Origin: Mercenaria mercenaria
Lineage: Eukaryota > Mollusca > Bivalvia > Venerida > Veneridae
Length of the DNA: 64,000 nucleotides
Assembly (NCBI RefSeq): GCF_021730395.1
Contig: NC_069362.1
Location: forward strand, 85,638,001-85,702,000
Reading direction: 5' to 3'
In this document: positions 1-12,049 of the stretch, piece after piece
Layout: each line of letters begins with the position of its first letter
Position numbering within the stretch: position 1 is the stretch's first letter
The notes under the pieces: model-generated
What the model saw: only the letters and a program-made list of their open reading frames with translations
Databases searched by the model: none
What the model was told of the DNA's origin: nothing
Made by a program: the position numbers and the translations under genes

Positions 1-405
1 GTGTCAGGTTCCTGCTCCGGACTGCCGACGCATTGTTTCACCCAGTTGCATTTGACACAGACCGAGCAGGGTACATGCAAATATTATACAACACAAATGA
101 GTTCTAAGGTTATTGACAATTACCTGTTGGGACCAATGAAAGCAAAAAGGCAAGGAAGAATATCCAACAGGGAGAGCCCCGTTCTAAAACCGCAGCCTCC
201 CCAACCGCGTACACAATCAACACACACACAAAGCAAACATACAAGGACTAAACAAACAAATAAAGGAGCACTGTGGGGCACCACCTCAGAACGGTCAGTG
301 GCAAAACCACCACAAGGGAAGTTTAAACCGGTTTGTGGTGTACCTAACCTCACTTTTAACCCCACCATGTTCAAACGTCACATTGCAGTTATCCACGTCA
401 GGTGA
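1..405 (+). repeat. Open frame at window edge, probably repeat-derived
   Basis: An uninterrupted frame runs from the window edge to position 405. Its translation is proline-, threonine- and lysine-rich with no domain I recognise, and a run of ACACACA at about 219-231 explains part of the composition. The stretch near 270-365 resembles sequence I associate with dispersed bivalve repeats, from memory only. No splice sites or start codon support a gene. It could instead be the end of a coding exon or transposon ORF that begins outside the window. Confidence 0.3.
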
Positions 406-3289
406 AACAAGACATTTCTGTGAGATGTGACATGAGCAAGCTTTTGATTACTTTTAATATCCGCGTCAAAATATGTTCACCGCAGTCAGAGACTACACTC
501 GTTGATTTATTTATGTTGCATTTCTTTATTTCCTTCTTTCCATTTGCTTTAGTAATAGACATTTGCAAGAGACTGTGAATTGCTAGGATAATAGGTTTTG
601 CAAGATAAATCATTGTATTAAAAATGAATGTGCGGGAGGAAACATGCGTCCATACTGGTGATAAGTTCAGCCTTATACCCCAACTCTGCTATCAAGGAAA
701 TAGGTAGCCTTTGTCTGTTTGTCCGCCCGTCCGACTTTCTCTTACCTTCATAAACGCTATAAGACTGTTATTCAAAATCAAAAGGCATCCACCAGAGATT
801 TTGTTTCTAGCTCAACTGAACACAAAGTTCTGAAAATAAGCGTTATCTACGTGTCCATAGCCCGTCGTTGTCCATTTCACTCTTAACACTTTAACCAAGT
901 CGTAATGAAAGTTGATTAAAACGTTTGTCTTAATAAAATTTGAGTGAGTTTAAAACTGGGTTGTCTCTTCTCAAAACGTAGGTCACTAGGTCAAGTCAAA
1001 GAAAAATATTTTTATTCTCCACTAGATATAAGTGGAAACTGGTCAGAATGTTTGTCTTTATGAAATCGTAAATTTAAAACCAGGATACATGTTTTGTGTA
1101 TCGGAGGACAAGAATAGGTCACACTGGGTTCAAATAATAGAAAAACCTTGATTACATTTTTATCTGATCTTCATAAAAACTTTGCCAGACTGTTTGTCTA
1201 GTCAAATACAATGTGTCCAAGTCCAGTTTAAAACTAGTAATCACAGTAGTTCACATGTTATGTTCAGGTGAGCTAATGACATAACCTCAGGTGTACAACC
1301 GTTAATGCTGAGTGTCATCATTAAATGGTTTCACGACGATAGGTTAAAACCTAATCGCAGAGAGGAGGCATATTATGCCCGACCTTATGACTAATACATA
1401 CTCATTTAACTACTGCACATTTATATAACATAATAATATTATTAGACGAACCTTTCAAATATTTAATTTTCAAGATATTAGTCTTCATTCGCAAATATCT
1501 AATATAAAATTCCCGAGAGGTACCAACATTCACACAATTTTTAGAACTGTGTCCCGATATGAACAAGTTAAACTGTTGTAAGAGATCTTTCATTTCTCAC
1601 GCTTTGCATTAGCACGAATCTTCTCTGACCGTAAACAATGATTTACAACCATGACGTCACACCGATTGTAGGTATTTCAATGACTTCCTATGTTTCAGAT
1701 ATGTTTATAAATATGATACATTTCATACTAAGGCATTCTTTGACCTCTGAAACAGTTCTAATTTTAACATCACTTCAATTTGCACACCCACCTTAATGTA
1801 GATCACATGAATTTCATGGCATTTCGTTTAGCTTATAATTTCGAAAGCGAATACTCTAGATCATGTGTTTCTTTAAAATATACCTAAAATCATATGCATG
1901 GCAAGTTCTATTAATCCATAAGTTTCACTCTCGTGGACATTTTCATCAAGGTAAAGAATGAATACTTTATTATTATAGTTTTATAACAGAAATGAAATTT
2001 TAACGCTACATGTAATATACTATTAACAAATAGATAAAGATTCAGATAAATTAATCTATTCAGCACCTACTACGGGTAAGGATTTCCTTTTTTCCCACTA
2101 TAAGCAGCTTTGTTCAAAGTCATTGAACTACATACTGATCTGGAAATACTCATCAGTCTTCCACTTCATAACTATATTCGGAAACGACCAGAAATTATGG
2201 AAATTTTAACGGATCACTAAAAGTAGCGATATTAACCGGAATTTGTCTAGTATGCTCTAGACACGAAACGTGAACGACAAACTTGACCTTTGAGCTCCAT
2301 TGTGACCATAAAATATCCATAAAATATGTTATTTGGGACCTTGACCTTAGACCTACAAGCCTAGTCTGATGGTCATCTAATGATAGGCTAACTTTAAAGT
2401 CAATACCTTGAATGACTATTAAGTTATGCTCAAGATACGAAATATGACGGACAAACCACTGGAACTAGACCAGGAAGAAAATGCCCCTGTACATGTTATA
2501 CCCTACCCCTAGGAAATTCTATAAGAACCATGGTCATGAACGTGAAAGTTCACTTACCCATTTCAATCGTACATTTCTCACCTAAAACGCACAGTTCATA
2601 CTAAACAAGCGGTAATTTATCTTCCATTGTGCCCCAGTCACATTGTCTCAATATTTCACATTGCAGAGATACTCCACATAATTTATGCTTTCGTCAACGT
2701 CACAAAAAAGAAGACTTGCGTAAACTTCCCTAATGAACATCCGGTCTAGAGGTCACAGCAGTGTGCACATGTTTGGCGAAATGTAAACAAACAAAAACTA
2801 AATACAAAACATTCACAGTTCAACAATAAAACAAACTCGAAATGGTGAATGAAATTCACCTTAGATATGATTTTGAATTTGAAGTAATGCATTGGTATAC
2901 ATCTATACTGTTTATGTTATTCATATCACACATTTATGCTGTACATACACATTTTAGCGTACACGTGTAGTTAAACGACGACTGACATAACATTTTCACA
3001 TCTGCTAATCAGAATGGTTTTGTAATCTAGACCGGAACTTCACTAGGGAAGTTCAACCAAGTTTTATGTGTAACATTGAAAAAACTGTAAACTGTGCGTT
3101 GTTTCTCTAAGATAAAAAATATTAAAGAAACGTGACTGGTACATATTGGAAGATAAATTACCACTTGTTCAATACATAGAAAGTTAAAATGGGACGATTG
3201 TTTCAGCAAGTTCAAAATCATTTTAAAATGTTCATGAATATAGCATAGTGCTAATAAAAAGACATTATCTAACTTATAAAGTACCGCTT
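406..3289. other. Gene-free AT-rich spacer with degenerate repeat remnants
   Basis: No exon with convincing borders was found. From about 815 to 1300 lies a degenerate copy of a dispersed bivalve-type repeat recognisable by phrases such as 'aggtcactaggtcaa' and 'cagaatgtttgtctt'. From about 2255 to 2420 there are 'gaccttgacctt' phrases typical of another decayed repeat. One perfect TGACGTCA octamer lies at 1652-1659. The short open frames here look like chance. Confidence 0.5.
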
Positions 3290-3517
3290 ATACCCAAGTC
3301 ACACATACGGTGCGGAAGGCTACGTCTAGCCACGGATAAAAAAACGTAGTAATCCGTATCTATCCGTATTGATACGTACCTGAGACGTACCTTAAAGTAG
3401 TAATCCGTATCAATTCGTACCAATCCGTACGGCTCAGGTACGGATCGATACGGGGAACTACGTTTCTATCCGTAGCTAGACGTAGCTATTTGCGCCGTAT
3501 GTGTGACTTTGGTATTA
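3290..3517. mobile_element. Foldback MITE with AAGTCACACATACGG termini
   Basis: The left end reads AAGTCACACATACGGTGC and the right end is the complement of AAGTCACACATACGGCGC, so this is a non-autonomous DNA element of about 228 bp with terminal inverted repeats. The interior is built of many TCCGTA and TACGGA words in both orientations, so the whole element could fold on itself. It has no coding capacity. The superfamily is not clear because I see no unambiguous target duplication. Confidence 0.8.
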
Positions 3518-3559
3518 TCTTGGTTTCCCGACCTCCACCGACACGGCTAGTTGATGTCT

Positions 3560-5565
3560 ATGTACATTAACTTAGTGAAATGAACAGATTCAATCAAACC
3601 GAGTCTGCTATTATTCTTCTTGGTTGCATTCTTTGCTTCCAAAGGATCTTTTTACAGATTTCATCAACTATCACAACAGCAATATTTAAGTGCCGCGGCT
3701 GTAAAAAGTATCCCCGTACTTGGATTTAGTGTTATTATATTTTCTGGTCCTTTGGGATCATGGAGTCCATTCAACATATGTGTAATAGAGTTCCGCTTAA
3801 GCCGGTGCTAGGGGGCGTGAGAGATGTTGCACGTTTCATTACCTGTCATGAACAGACTAAATCAAACCGAGCCTGCTATTATTAGTCCCCTACTGGTTGA
3901 AAACCAGTTTCGGGGACTATAGGAATGCACTTTTCCGTCATTCCGTCCGCCCGTCTGTCCGTCCGTCCGTCCGCAATTTCGTGTCCGGTCCATAACTCTG
4001 TCATCCATGAAGGGATTTTAGTATTACTTGGCACAAATGTTCCCCATGATGAGATGATGTGTCATGCGCAAAGTCCGGACCCCTAGCTCAAAGGTCAAGG
4101 TCACAATTGGAGCTCAAAGGTCAACAGGGCTTTTTTCCTGTCCGGTCCATAACTCTCCCATCCATGAAGAGATTTTAATATTACTTGGCACAAATGTTCC
4201 CCATGAGGAGACGACGTGTCGTGCGCAACACCTGGACCCCTAGCTTAAAGGTCAAGGTCACAATTAGAGGTCAAAGGTCAACAAGGCTTTTTTCCTGTCC
4301 GGTCCATAACTCTCCCATCTATGAAGGGATTTTAATATTACTTGGCACAAATGTACCTCATAATAAGACGATGTGTCTTGCACAACTTTCAGACCCCTAG
4401 CTCAAAGGTCAAGGTCACACTTAGCAGTCAAATGTCAACATAGCATGAACAGGGTCTGTTTCGTGTCCGGTCCATAACTCTGACATTCATTAAGGGATTT
4501 TAATATCACTTAGCACAAGTGTCCCCCATGATAAGACGACGTGTCATGCGCAAATCCCGGACCCCTAGCTCAAAGGTCAAGGTCACAATTTGGGGTCAAA
4601 GGTCAACAGAGTTTTTTTCCTGTCCCATCCATAACTCTGCCATCCATGAAGGGATTTTAATATTACTTGGCACAAATGTTTCCCATGATGAGACGACGTG
4701 TCATGCGCAACACCCAGTACCCTAGCTTAAAGGTCAAGGTCACACTTTGAGATCAAAGGTCAAGAGGATTTTTTTCCTGTCCGGTCTATAACTTTGTCAT
4801 TCAAAGCAGGATTTAAATATCAGTTGGCACAAATATTCCCCTGGATGAGACAACATGTCATGCGCAAGAACCAGGTCCCTAGGTCTAAGGTCAAGGTCAT
4901 ATTTAGAGGTCAAAGGTCAAATTCAAGAATGACTTTGTACGGAACATTTCTTCTTCATGCATGGAGGGATTTTGATGTAACTTGGACCAAATGTTCACCA
5001 CTATGAGGCACCCTTGTTTTTAGAATTACGTCCCTTTGTTTTTACTATAAATAGATTTTATTGTAACTTTTTATTACTGGTGGTAGAGAAAAATCGAAAC
5101 CACTTTACAGCATGCATGTTACATCCAATTTTAGGTGTATTTTGACCTATCTCTACCTGGTAAAGAGTTTCTTGTGGACTTATATTATATAGATTTTTTT
5201 TTGATTTTTTTTTTTTAAAGATTAATTTCCCTTTGTTGTTACTATAAATAACTTACATGATAACATTTCTATAATCAGCCAAAAAAATTCCATATGAAAA
5301 CAGCTGTGGGTTTTTTATATATGCACATTTTAATCCAAGTGTGTTGTTATAACATATTGTATATGTAGTACAATATTGTTTACACATCATTGACAGATAT
5401 CAGTTCATTATGTTATGCTGCAGTAGAGAAAATTAGGTGCCTTCCAGTAGGGGACTTTGTATTGCATGGCAATACTTCATTCACTTGTTCTCCTTGGTTG
5501 CATTCTTTGCTTCCAAGGGATCTTTTTACAGATTTTATTTTCAAACAGAGCAGCTCTACATTTAA
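3560..5565 (+). repeat. Repeat element with a ~157-bp tandem core inserted in an older repeat
   Basis: The outer repeat shows as 'ttggttgcattctttgcttcc' at about 3620-3641 and again at about 5496-5516. Between them, from about 3880, a hairpin (CCCCTACTGG...CGGGGAC) and a GTCCG-rich lead are followed by a tandem core to about 5020. The phrase 'cataactct' recurs near 3991, 4148, 4305, 4473 and 4630, with a diverged copy near 4787, giving a period near 157 bp. Unique ends plus a tandem core of this size resemble the pearl/non-autonomous Helitron-like elements of bivalves; that assignment is inference. Frames of 62-71 codons repeating in this core are by-products of the repeat. Confidence 0.75.
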
Positions 5566-6369
5566 TCAAAACCAATGACCGTCTGGAGTCAATTTACCAC
5601 TTTCTTGTGTAGGAAAAATAGGAAAATGTAATAACCTACAGCTTAATCGATATCTGCACAAATCTTTGTTGTTATAATTCTTGTCATTAGCTGTAATACG
5701 TTTGCGTTTAGACTGTTAATCTGTTTTATGTTCTTAGAATCACCACATGTATTTAAAACACATTGCATTTTTGTTACATACACATCTAAATAACTGTATA
5801 AAGCTCAGGAATTTGTTGTGCAAACGTACATTGTGTCTTCATTTTATGTGTGTTTTTAATACACATTTATTAGCAAGTGATTCCATATTTTACAAAACCT
5901 AATCCTTACATTTGTTCATACTTGAAAAATGAATAATTCCATATTAAGAAAGTATATAATGTTACCCACTGGATTTAGAATGTGATTCAATCCACTCTTT
6001 TGTCCTTTTACTTCTGTCAATGTCAGATGTTTTTCTTTCGTAGTCCAAAACTCCGTCATTACTGATGGTATCTTCCATACAAAATCCCGATCCGGAAAAT
6101 ATGCCACTTTCTGAACCTTCTATATGAAAATGTTTTCTGAAATCGTAGAAGTACGGTAATTAGTATAATAGTCATGTACATACAAAATTGTGTCAATTTT
6201 GAAACATAAACCACCTAATGAATCTATTTACTAGGCAATGTGGAAAACACACCTTTAATGACAATTGTATCAAATAACAACAAATACTTTATTCTAGCAT
6301 ACGGCTGTTGTTTCAGTCGCTTTCTCCCGTACACATCGTTAGAATGACTGAAACTTATAAATAGCAAAT
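5566..6369. other. AT-rich spacer, nothing identified
   Basis: No gene, tandem array or inverted repeat of note was seen here. Short open frames on both strands lack splice borders and recognisable content. Confidence 0.5.
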
Positions 6370-8420
6370 ATTTCGAAAATGTTTGATAATAAAATACAAA
6401 GATATAAAGTGTTGTACACCTATAATATGTTACAAATATAATAAACAAGTTAGAAACTTTATATTTAATTACAATCAAATTGTCTCGGATTTAGATATAG
6501 AACTTAATGTTCTAAAAATTGTTGTAACTGTAAAGAATCTAAATACTGTTACCAACCAGCTGGCCATGTCATAACGGGTAATTTTAAGATTTTTTATGAT
6601 AAAAGAATCAGAAATATTTTTTTTCCAAAGGTCCAAAATATAGAATTCCCTCGTCCAATAACTTTGAAAAATGTCTCTCTGAAATAACTCAGCCTATTGA
6701 TGACTATATTAAAATATAGAAGAAAAATGCAGCTCAGAACGCTCTCATTGAATGGAAAAGGAATATATTTAAAATCATTAAAACTCGAGTTAAATTTTAT
6801 GAATCAAATCCTTCCTTATTACCTCCTAAACCCAAGTTTTCACTTCGAAGTTTAAAGAAAACTTTATCAAAGGTACATACGAATTTTGTTTCCACTCCTG
6901 AAGACAAAGCTTCAAATAATGTTATTATTATATGACGCATTTATTACACAGAAGTATTACAAAATAAACTGAAACATACAAAAACTTACCAGTTATCACA
7001 ACTAGATGAGGAAACTATTGCAAAAAGTCATGCGAATCATTGTATAAATTTTAATGTCGCACTTGACGACAGTCAATTGAAGCTCCCTACTCTTTATTGG
7101 ATCCCTAAACTTCACAAAACTCAATATAAAGCTCGATTCATTGCAAATTCAGCCTTATACACTACAGAAAAACATTTCTGTACTTTTGACTTCCTGTCTT
7201 ACTACAATTGAAGACCATGTACAGAAGTATTGCTCCAAGGTTTATGAGAACTCGGGTGTTAATCTGTTTTGGTCCATCAAGAACTCTGGAGATGTTATCA
7301 AAAAGCTAAAAAAAAACACTTCAAATGTTCGATGATAAGTACTTATGATTTTTCTACACTTTATACTAATTTATCACATAATCTTATTAAAGACAAATTA
7401 GTAGCTATAATTGAGAAAACATTTGCAAGAGAAAACGTTAATTATCTGGCTTGCAATGAAACTAGAGCATTCTTTTCTAACAGTGCATTTAAGGGATACA
7501 ACCTATGGAGTTGTGATCAAGTTCGTGAAGCTCTAAACTTTCTACTAGATAATATATTTATCAAATTTGGCAATAAAACTTACAGACAACCAACCAACTG
7601 TGTCCCCCTCATTGCTGATTTATTCTTATACTGTCATGAACGAGATTTCATGCTTAGTTTACCCCTGAGACACAATTTGAAATTATTGAAGCTTTTAATG
7701 GAAACTCAAGGTATCTTGACGATATTTTAAATACGGACAACCAATATTTTTTCAGAAATGGTGAAATATATTTACCCTAAAGAGTTACAGCTTAACATGG
7801 CTAATACTTCAGATTTAGAAGCGTTATTTCTGGATCTAAATTTAAGAAGTGTGAATACTAATCTAGAAACGAAAGTATATGATAAAAGGGACGATTTTAA
7901 TTTTGAAATTGTCAACTGTCCCCATCTTGATGGAGATGTCCCTCGAGCAACATCATACGGTGTCTATATTTCACAGCTTATCCGTTTTGCAAGAGCTTGC
8001 TCAAAGATAGATGATTTTAATGACAGAAATCTTCATATCAACAAGAAATTGTTACTACAGGGTTACCGTTTTCATAAGCTACGGAAAGCTTTTAGTAAAT
8101 TTTACTACAGATCGTCTGAACTATTAGAAAAATACAATACGCCCCTTAAAACACTTTTCAAACTGACACACCCGGAATACTATGGAGATGTAGTTTATAA
8201 AATTCAGAAAATTAAACATACCCTTTATTTTAATCAAATTTTTGTAAACTGGTTAAAATGTTTATCAAAAGAGGATACGATGGCAACAAAGGCATTCCTG
8301 CGTCAGTCCGATAAGACAAACAACGGTATGTTACAATTATGTATTTTCCGTTTGGAAAGCAACAATGTTGGGAAAAATCTTTCCAGAAATGTCGACTCTA
8401 AATATGAAAAAATGCTGTGA
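6370..8420 (+). mobile_element. Broken Penelope-like reverse transcriptase element
   Basis: Several plus-strand reading frames together show the landmarks of one reverse-transcriptase family: an N-terminal part with KDIKCC near 6390, the PTLYWIPKLHK block near 7087-7119, YDFSTLYTNL near 7346, a CVPLIADLFLY block near 7600, and the C-terminal block KRDDFNFEIVN...DGDVPRATSYGVYISQLIRFAR near 7887-7996. The LPKLHK-type motif and long C-terminal region fit Penelope-like elements widespread in invertebrates. Family placement is from memory of the motif set and could be wrong at clade level. The element is old and inactive, with its frame interrupted several times. No GIY-YIG domain was recognised downstream. 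Confidence 0.7.
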
Positions 8421-8700
8421 ATTTATTTTGTCACATGTTTTTATGACCTGTAAAAATTAACTTTTTTTCGTTTATTTCCTTAGAAAGTGATTATTTTACA
8501 AAATATTCTAGATCACTATATTTAAATGAAATCACAAAAGACTTGTAAAGTCATTGTTGCCTTGTCTTGGAGTTCCGACAGATGTTCTAATTTCCATTGT
8601 TTCTTGTAGATGTTCTAATTAAATTGATATTGTATTGTTTCGAAATGTAAAAATCAACGTGTGTTTAGGATATCAAAAGCTAAATAATTAAACAAGAAAA
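8421..8700. other. AT-rich spacer after the retroelement
   Basis: Probably the 3' flank of the Penelope-like copy. It contains two close copies of 'agatgttctaatt' (near 8582 and 8609) and otherwise nothing recognisable. Confidence 0.35.
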
Positions 8701-9060
8701 TACCGGTAAATGCGGCCGATGCTCCACGAAATATGATACTGCATATTAAAGGAACTAAAGTGTAATTCACTGACTTTGCACTAGAAACGGTACTATAGTA
8801 TATTATGTTGAATACTAAAGGACAATAACTCATAAAAAATTTTTCCTATCGGAACAAAGGAGACGAAATGTACATCTGCTCTAGAATGTGTAGCTTCCTA
8901 TGAAGTTTCGATGAATCCAGTATGCGGCTCCTGAGGAATACTCCGGAAAAGCAATGGTACTATAGTATACTAATTTTGAATAATCGAAGGACATTACTCT
9001 GAAAAATCATCCAACATAATCTCGAAGATAACATGCGCGTCTCCTCTTAATAGTAAGGCT
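8701..9060. repeat. Two diverged copies of a ~170-bp dispersed repeat
   Basis: The phrase 'ggtactatagtat' occurs near 8790 and again near 8957, each followed by a similar 'gaatactaaaggacaataactc' or 'gaataatcgaaggacattactc' context. This is an imperfect tandem pair of a non-coding repeat. Confidence 0.55.
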
Positions 9061-10130
9061 TCCAGTCCAGTCACGTCCCGTCGCGTCCAAAATCTATATG
9101 CCTGAAAGGATTTTAATTAAACTTCATATTATTACATTATTATTCCTTTCTCAAACGTGTTGAAGAAATCACCTATGCCTGATGGTCAAAGGTCATAGTC
9201 ACAATTCAAGGTCAAAGGTTAGATATTTGGTTTTTGCTTCATAACTTTTGTGTGCCTGGAATTACTAAATGGATTTGATTCAAACTTTAAATAGTTATTT
9301 AACATCATTGCCCATATCATATGACGCAAGGGCCATAACTGTTGCATCAATATTTAATGAATTGTGCCCCCACTTTTTACTTAGAATTTCAGGTGAAAGT
9401 TTTGATACACTTTCACTCTACCTCAGTTATTAATAAATGGGTTTGATTCAAACTTAAAATAGATGTTCCTCCTTATCACCCGCATCATGTGACACAAGGC
9501 ACAAAACTCTGACAACATTTTCATTAGATCTCATTTATTGCGAAATGCATTTGTTTCAAACTTAGGTAGCTATTCCATATTATCACCCACATCATATGAC
9601 ACAAGGTGCATAACTTTTGAACTATAATTTCCTGAATTATGCACCCATTTTGCTTAGAATTATACTTTTATAGTTTTTTGATACACTGTATCTGTACCTC
9701 ACTTATTATTTGATATTTTTTAACACAGACTCAAGCTATTGTGGAATATTCATCCACCATTGGAGTCATTAAACACTCAAGTGACAGTTCTTGACAGTTT
9801 TTGGTACACAGATGTAACATCATAAAATACAATTTTGATGCATTTTCACTATATCTCAGTTATTAAGAAATGCATTTGGTTCAAACTTGAAATATTGTTT
9901 CACATCATCAACCACAACTTAAGGTTGTTATTCCATATTATCACCCATATCATATGAGACAAGGTGCATAACTCTTGCACCAACATTTCCTGAATTATGC
10001 CCCCTTTTTGTTTAGAATTATACTTATATAGTGTTTTGATACACTTTATCTGTACCTCTCTTATTATTAGATGCATGCTACCGACTACGCCCTCTAACAT
10101 AGTGTTGAGCAAAACTTAACATTTACCCAT
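9061..10130 (+). repeat. Tandem-core repeat, same family as at 51 kb
   Basis: Phrases such as 'actaaatggatttgattcaaac', 'catcatatgacacaagg' and 'cactctacctcagttattaa' recur through this block and again, better preserved, at 51.1-52.2 kb. Units are roughly 165-175 bp and diverged. It is the core of the same element family and lacks clear ends here. Non-coding. Confidence 0.65.
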
Positions 10131-10324
10131 GTAGCAAAGACCAAAACCAATTTAGCGACATCAGATGTGTTCAGATCATAAGGTGAAGTACATGAAACCT
10201 TCAATTATGCACTAGTAATTAAATACAAAAGCGGCATATGGTTCCCACTTAAAATGATGGGCTTGCTCTTAACGAGAAAACGATGGACAGATCTAAACAA
10301 ACTGGAATTCAGAAAGGGGATCAG

Positions 10325-10565
10325 GCCCCGTGTTCAGAAAGCATTTTCAGTCTCGGCTGAGTTTGATAATGAAACTTTATTTGTTATTTATATCTTAATA
10401 GCATTTTTAAAACTAAAATTGAATTTATAAATATTTTCAAGCGACTATTCAATAGTGATTGTCAGTAACGGTTGGAAATTAACCTTGCAGTTTTAGTAAA
10501 ATTGATGTCAAAATTTCAAACTTAAACTAAGCTGAGACCGAAAAATATTTTGTGAACACGAGGGC
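10325..10565 (+). mobile_element. MITE with CCCGTGTTCAGAAA-type ends (copy 1)
   Basis: The left end CCCCGTGTTCAGAAAGC and the right end (complement reads CCCTCGTGTTCACAAA) form imperfect inverted termini, followed inward by 'tcagtctcggctgagttt' and its inverted counterpart. A second copy with the same internal order lies at 48288-48515. No coding capacity. Confidence 0.7.
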
Positions 10566-12049
10566 TGAGTTTACGAAGCCTTCATATAAAAGAAACTGAC
10601 AAAAGATAAAATTAAAAAGCAGGGACCATATGCAATGGGTAATTAAACAATACCTAAAATTATGAAAGCGGGAGTATTGGAACCACCCATGCTTCATAAC
10701 TAATCAGTACCAATACCATAACATGTGTTGGACGATCTGAAAAGATCCAAATATATGAGATCAACTTTGTCAGAATGGTTTTCCCTAAATAAACTACTGA
10801 GAAACCTGATTTGAGCAAGTGAGATATTATCTATTGACCCCAGATAACCCGATTCCTCACTTAATCTACTTTTCATAAAGTCAAAATAAAATATTCTTAC
10901 AAATAGAAAGTAGAAAATGTAGAGTGTTATGAATGTTTTTCTATGACTGAATTTTGACTCCAGCTGATCCAGTTTCGAACTTGTTAAAGATTTAATAAAG
11001 AAAAACATATTAACATTGTTTGATATATCTGTCGGAAACTTTATCACTTTAAACACAGGATTTTTCTATGAATTGGCCTAGTGATCTAATGGTTGATCTC
11101 AAGTAATCCAGTCTGTAAGTTAACCTAGATTTTATATCGACAAATATTATTTCATGTTTTCATAGTAGAAAATATGGCCTGCACATTGTTAATAAAGTTT
11201 TTGCTATGAGGAAACCTTGTGTCCTAGTTTTTTGAGCTTAAATAACACACTTTCTAACGTGGGCTTTACTTTTAAATTAGGATTCAAACTTTATTTGACA
11301 TATAGAATAAAATGTATCCTCTCTTGTGTTAACAAGTTTTTTTTTTATTATTTGCGCAAAACGGGAACATAATAAGCCTGACCGAGTCGTTTTCCTTCCG
11401 CACATAATGTGATTAAATTATGAGTTGAGCCCTTAGCAGAACCTATTTGAAAAAAAAACACCACAATATTACAGACCATTTAGAACGGATTAAACATTTC
11501 CCAATTACCATGTATATGACTACCTTATTCAAGGTGATCAGCTTAACCACAGAATCAAACACAGTCTTAGCCTCCATTATCGGAACAGTGCACACCCCAA
11601 TCACGTATAAATTGCACTTAATTTCAGCCGACTAATATCTATTCATTTTTTATTTTGTTGTACAAAGTTTATGTTTCGATTGTTTTGTGCGGAGAAGTTG
11701 ACGAATCGCTTAAATCAAAACATAAACAGCCTAAATACATTCATTATATTCTTAAAGGTTATGACATACATGTTCATTTGCTTGTAGGTTGATTTACCAG
11801 ACATTGCCAAGCGCTTCCCCATTTAACGATCACAAGGTTTCGACATTCGTCACGTAATATGCTTTATTTGATATTATAACCACCTCCTCGGAATTATGAA
11901 TAGGTTATAACATGAAAAAGCATGCGTTGATAAAAAAACAATCCGAGACATTATCTGTTTTACATACCGCTAAACTAACATAAAAGGAGAACAATACCGT
12001 AATGGTGGTTTCTACTTAAATTTTATTCCAGAAGAAGACAACGCCTTAC
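10566..12049. other. Spacer, possible continuation of the minus-strand gene
   Basis: The downstream exons of the gene at 12050-15450 would be expected here on the minus strand, but I could not find one with a good acceptor and a compatible phase. A 118-codon minus-strand frame at 10700-11056 has no recognisable content and is not called. Confidence 0.4.

Noticed and set aside
4185-5006. Series of similar 68-71-codon frames that look like a tandem protein family
   Set aside because: They are the same frame through a non-coding ~157-bp repeat; the resemblance is due to the repeat.
10700-11056. 118-codon minus-strand frame
   Set aside because: No recognisable domain, no suitable splice acceptor in phase with the upstream exon at 12050, and composition like the AT-rich background.
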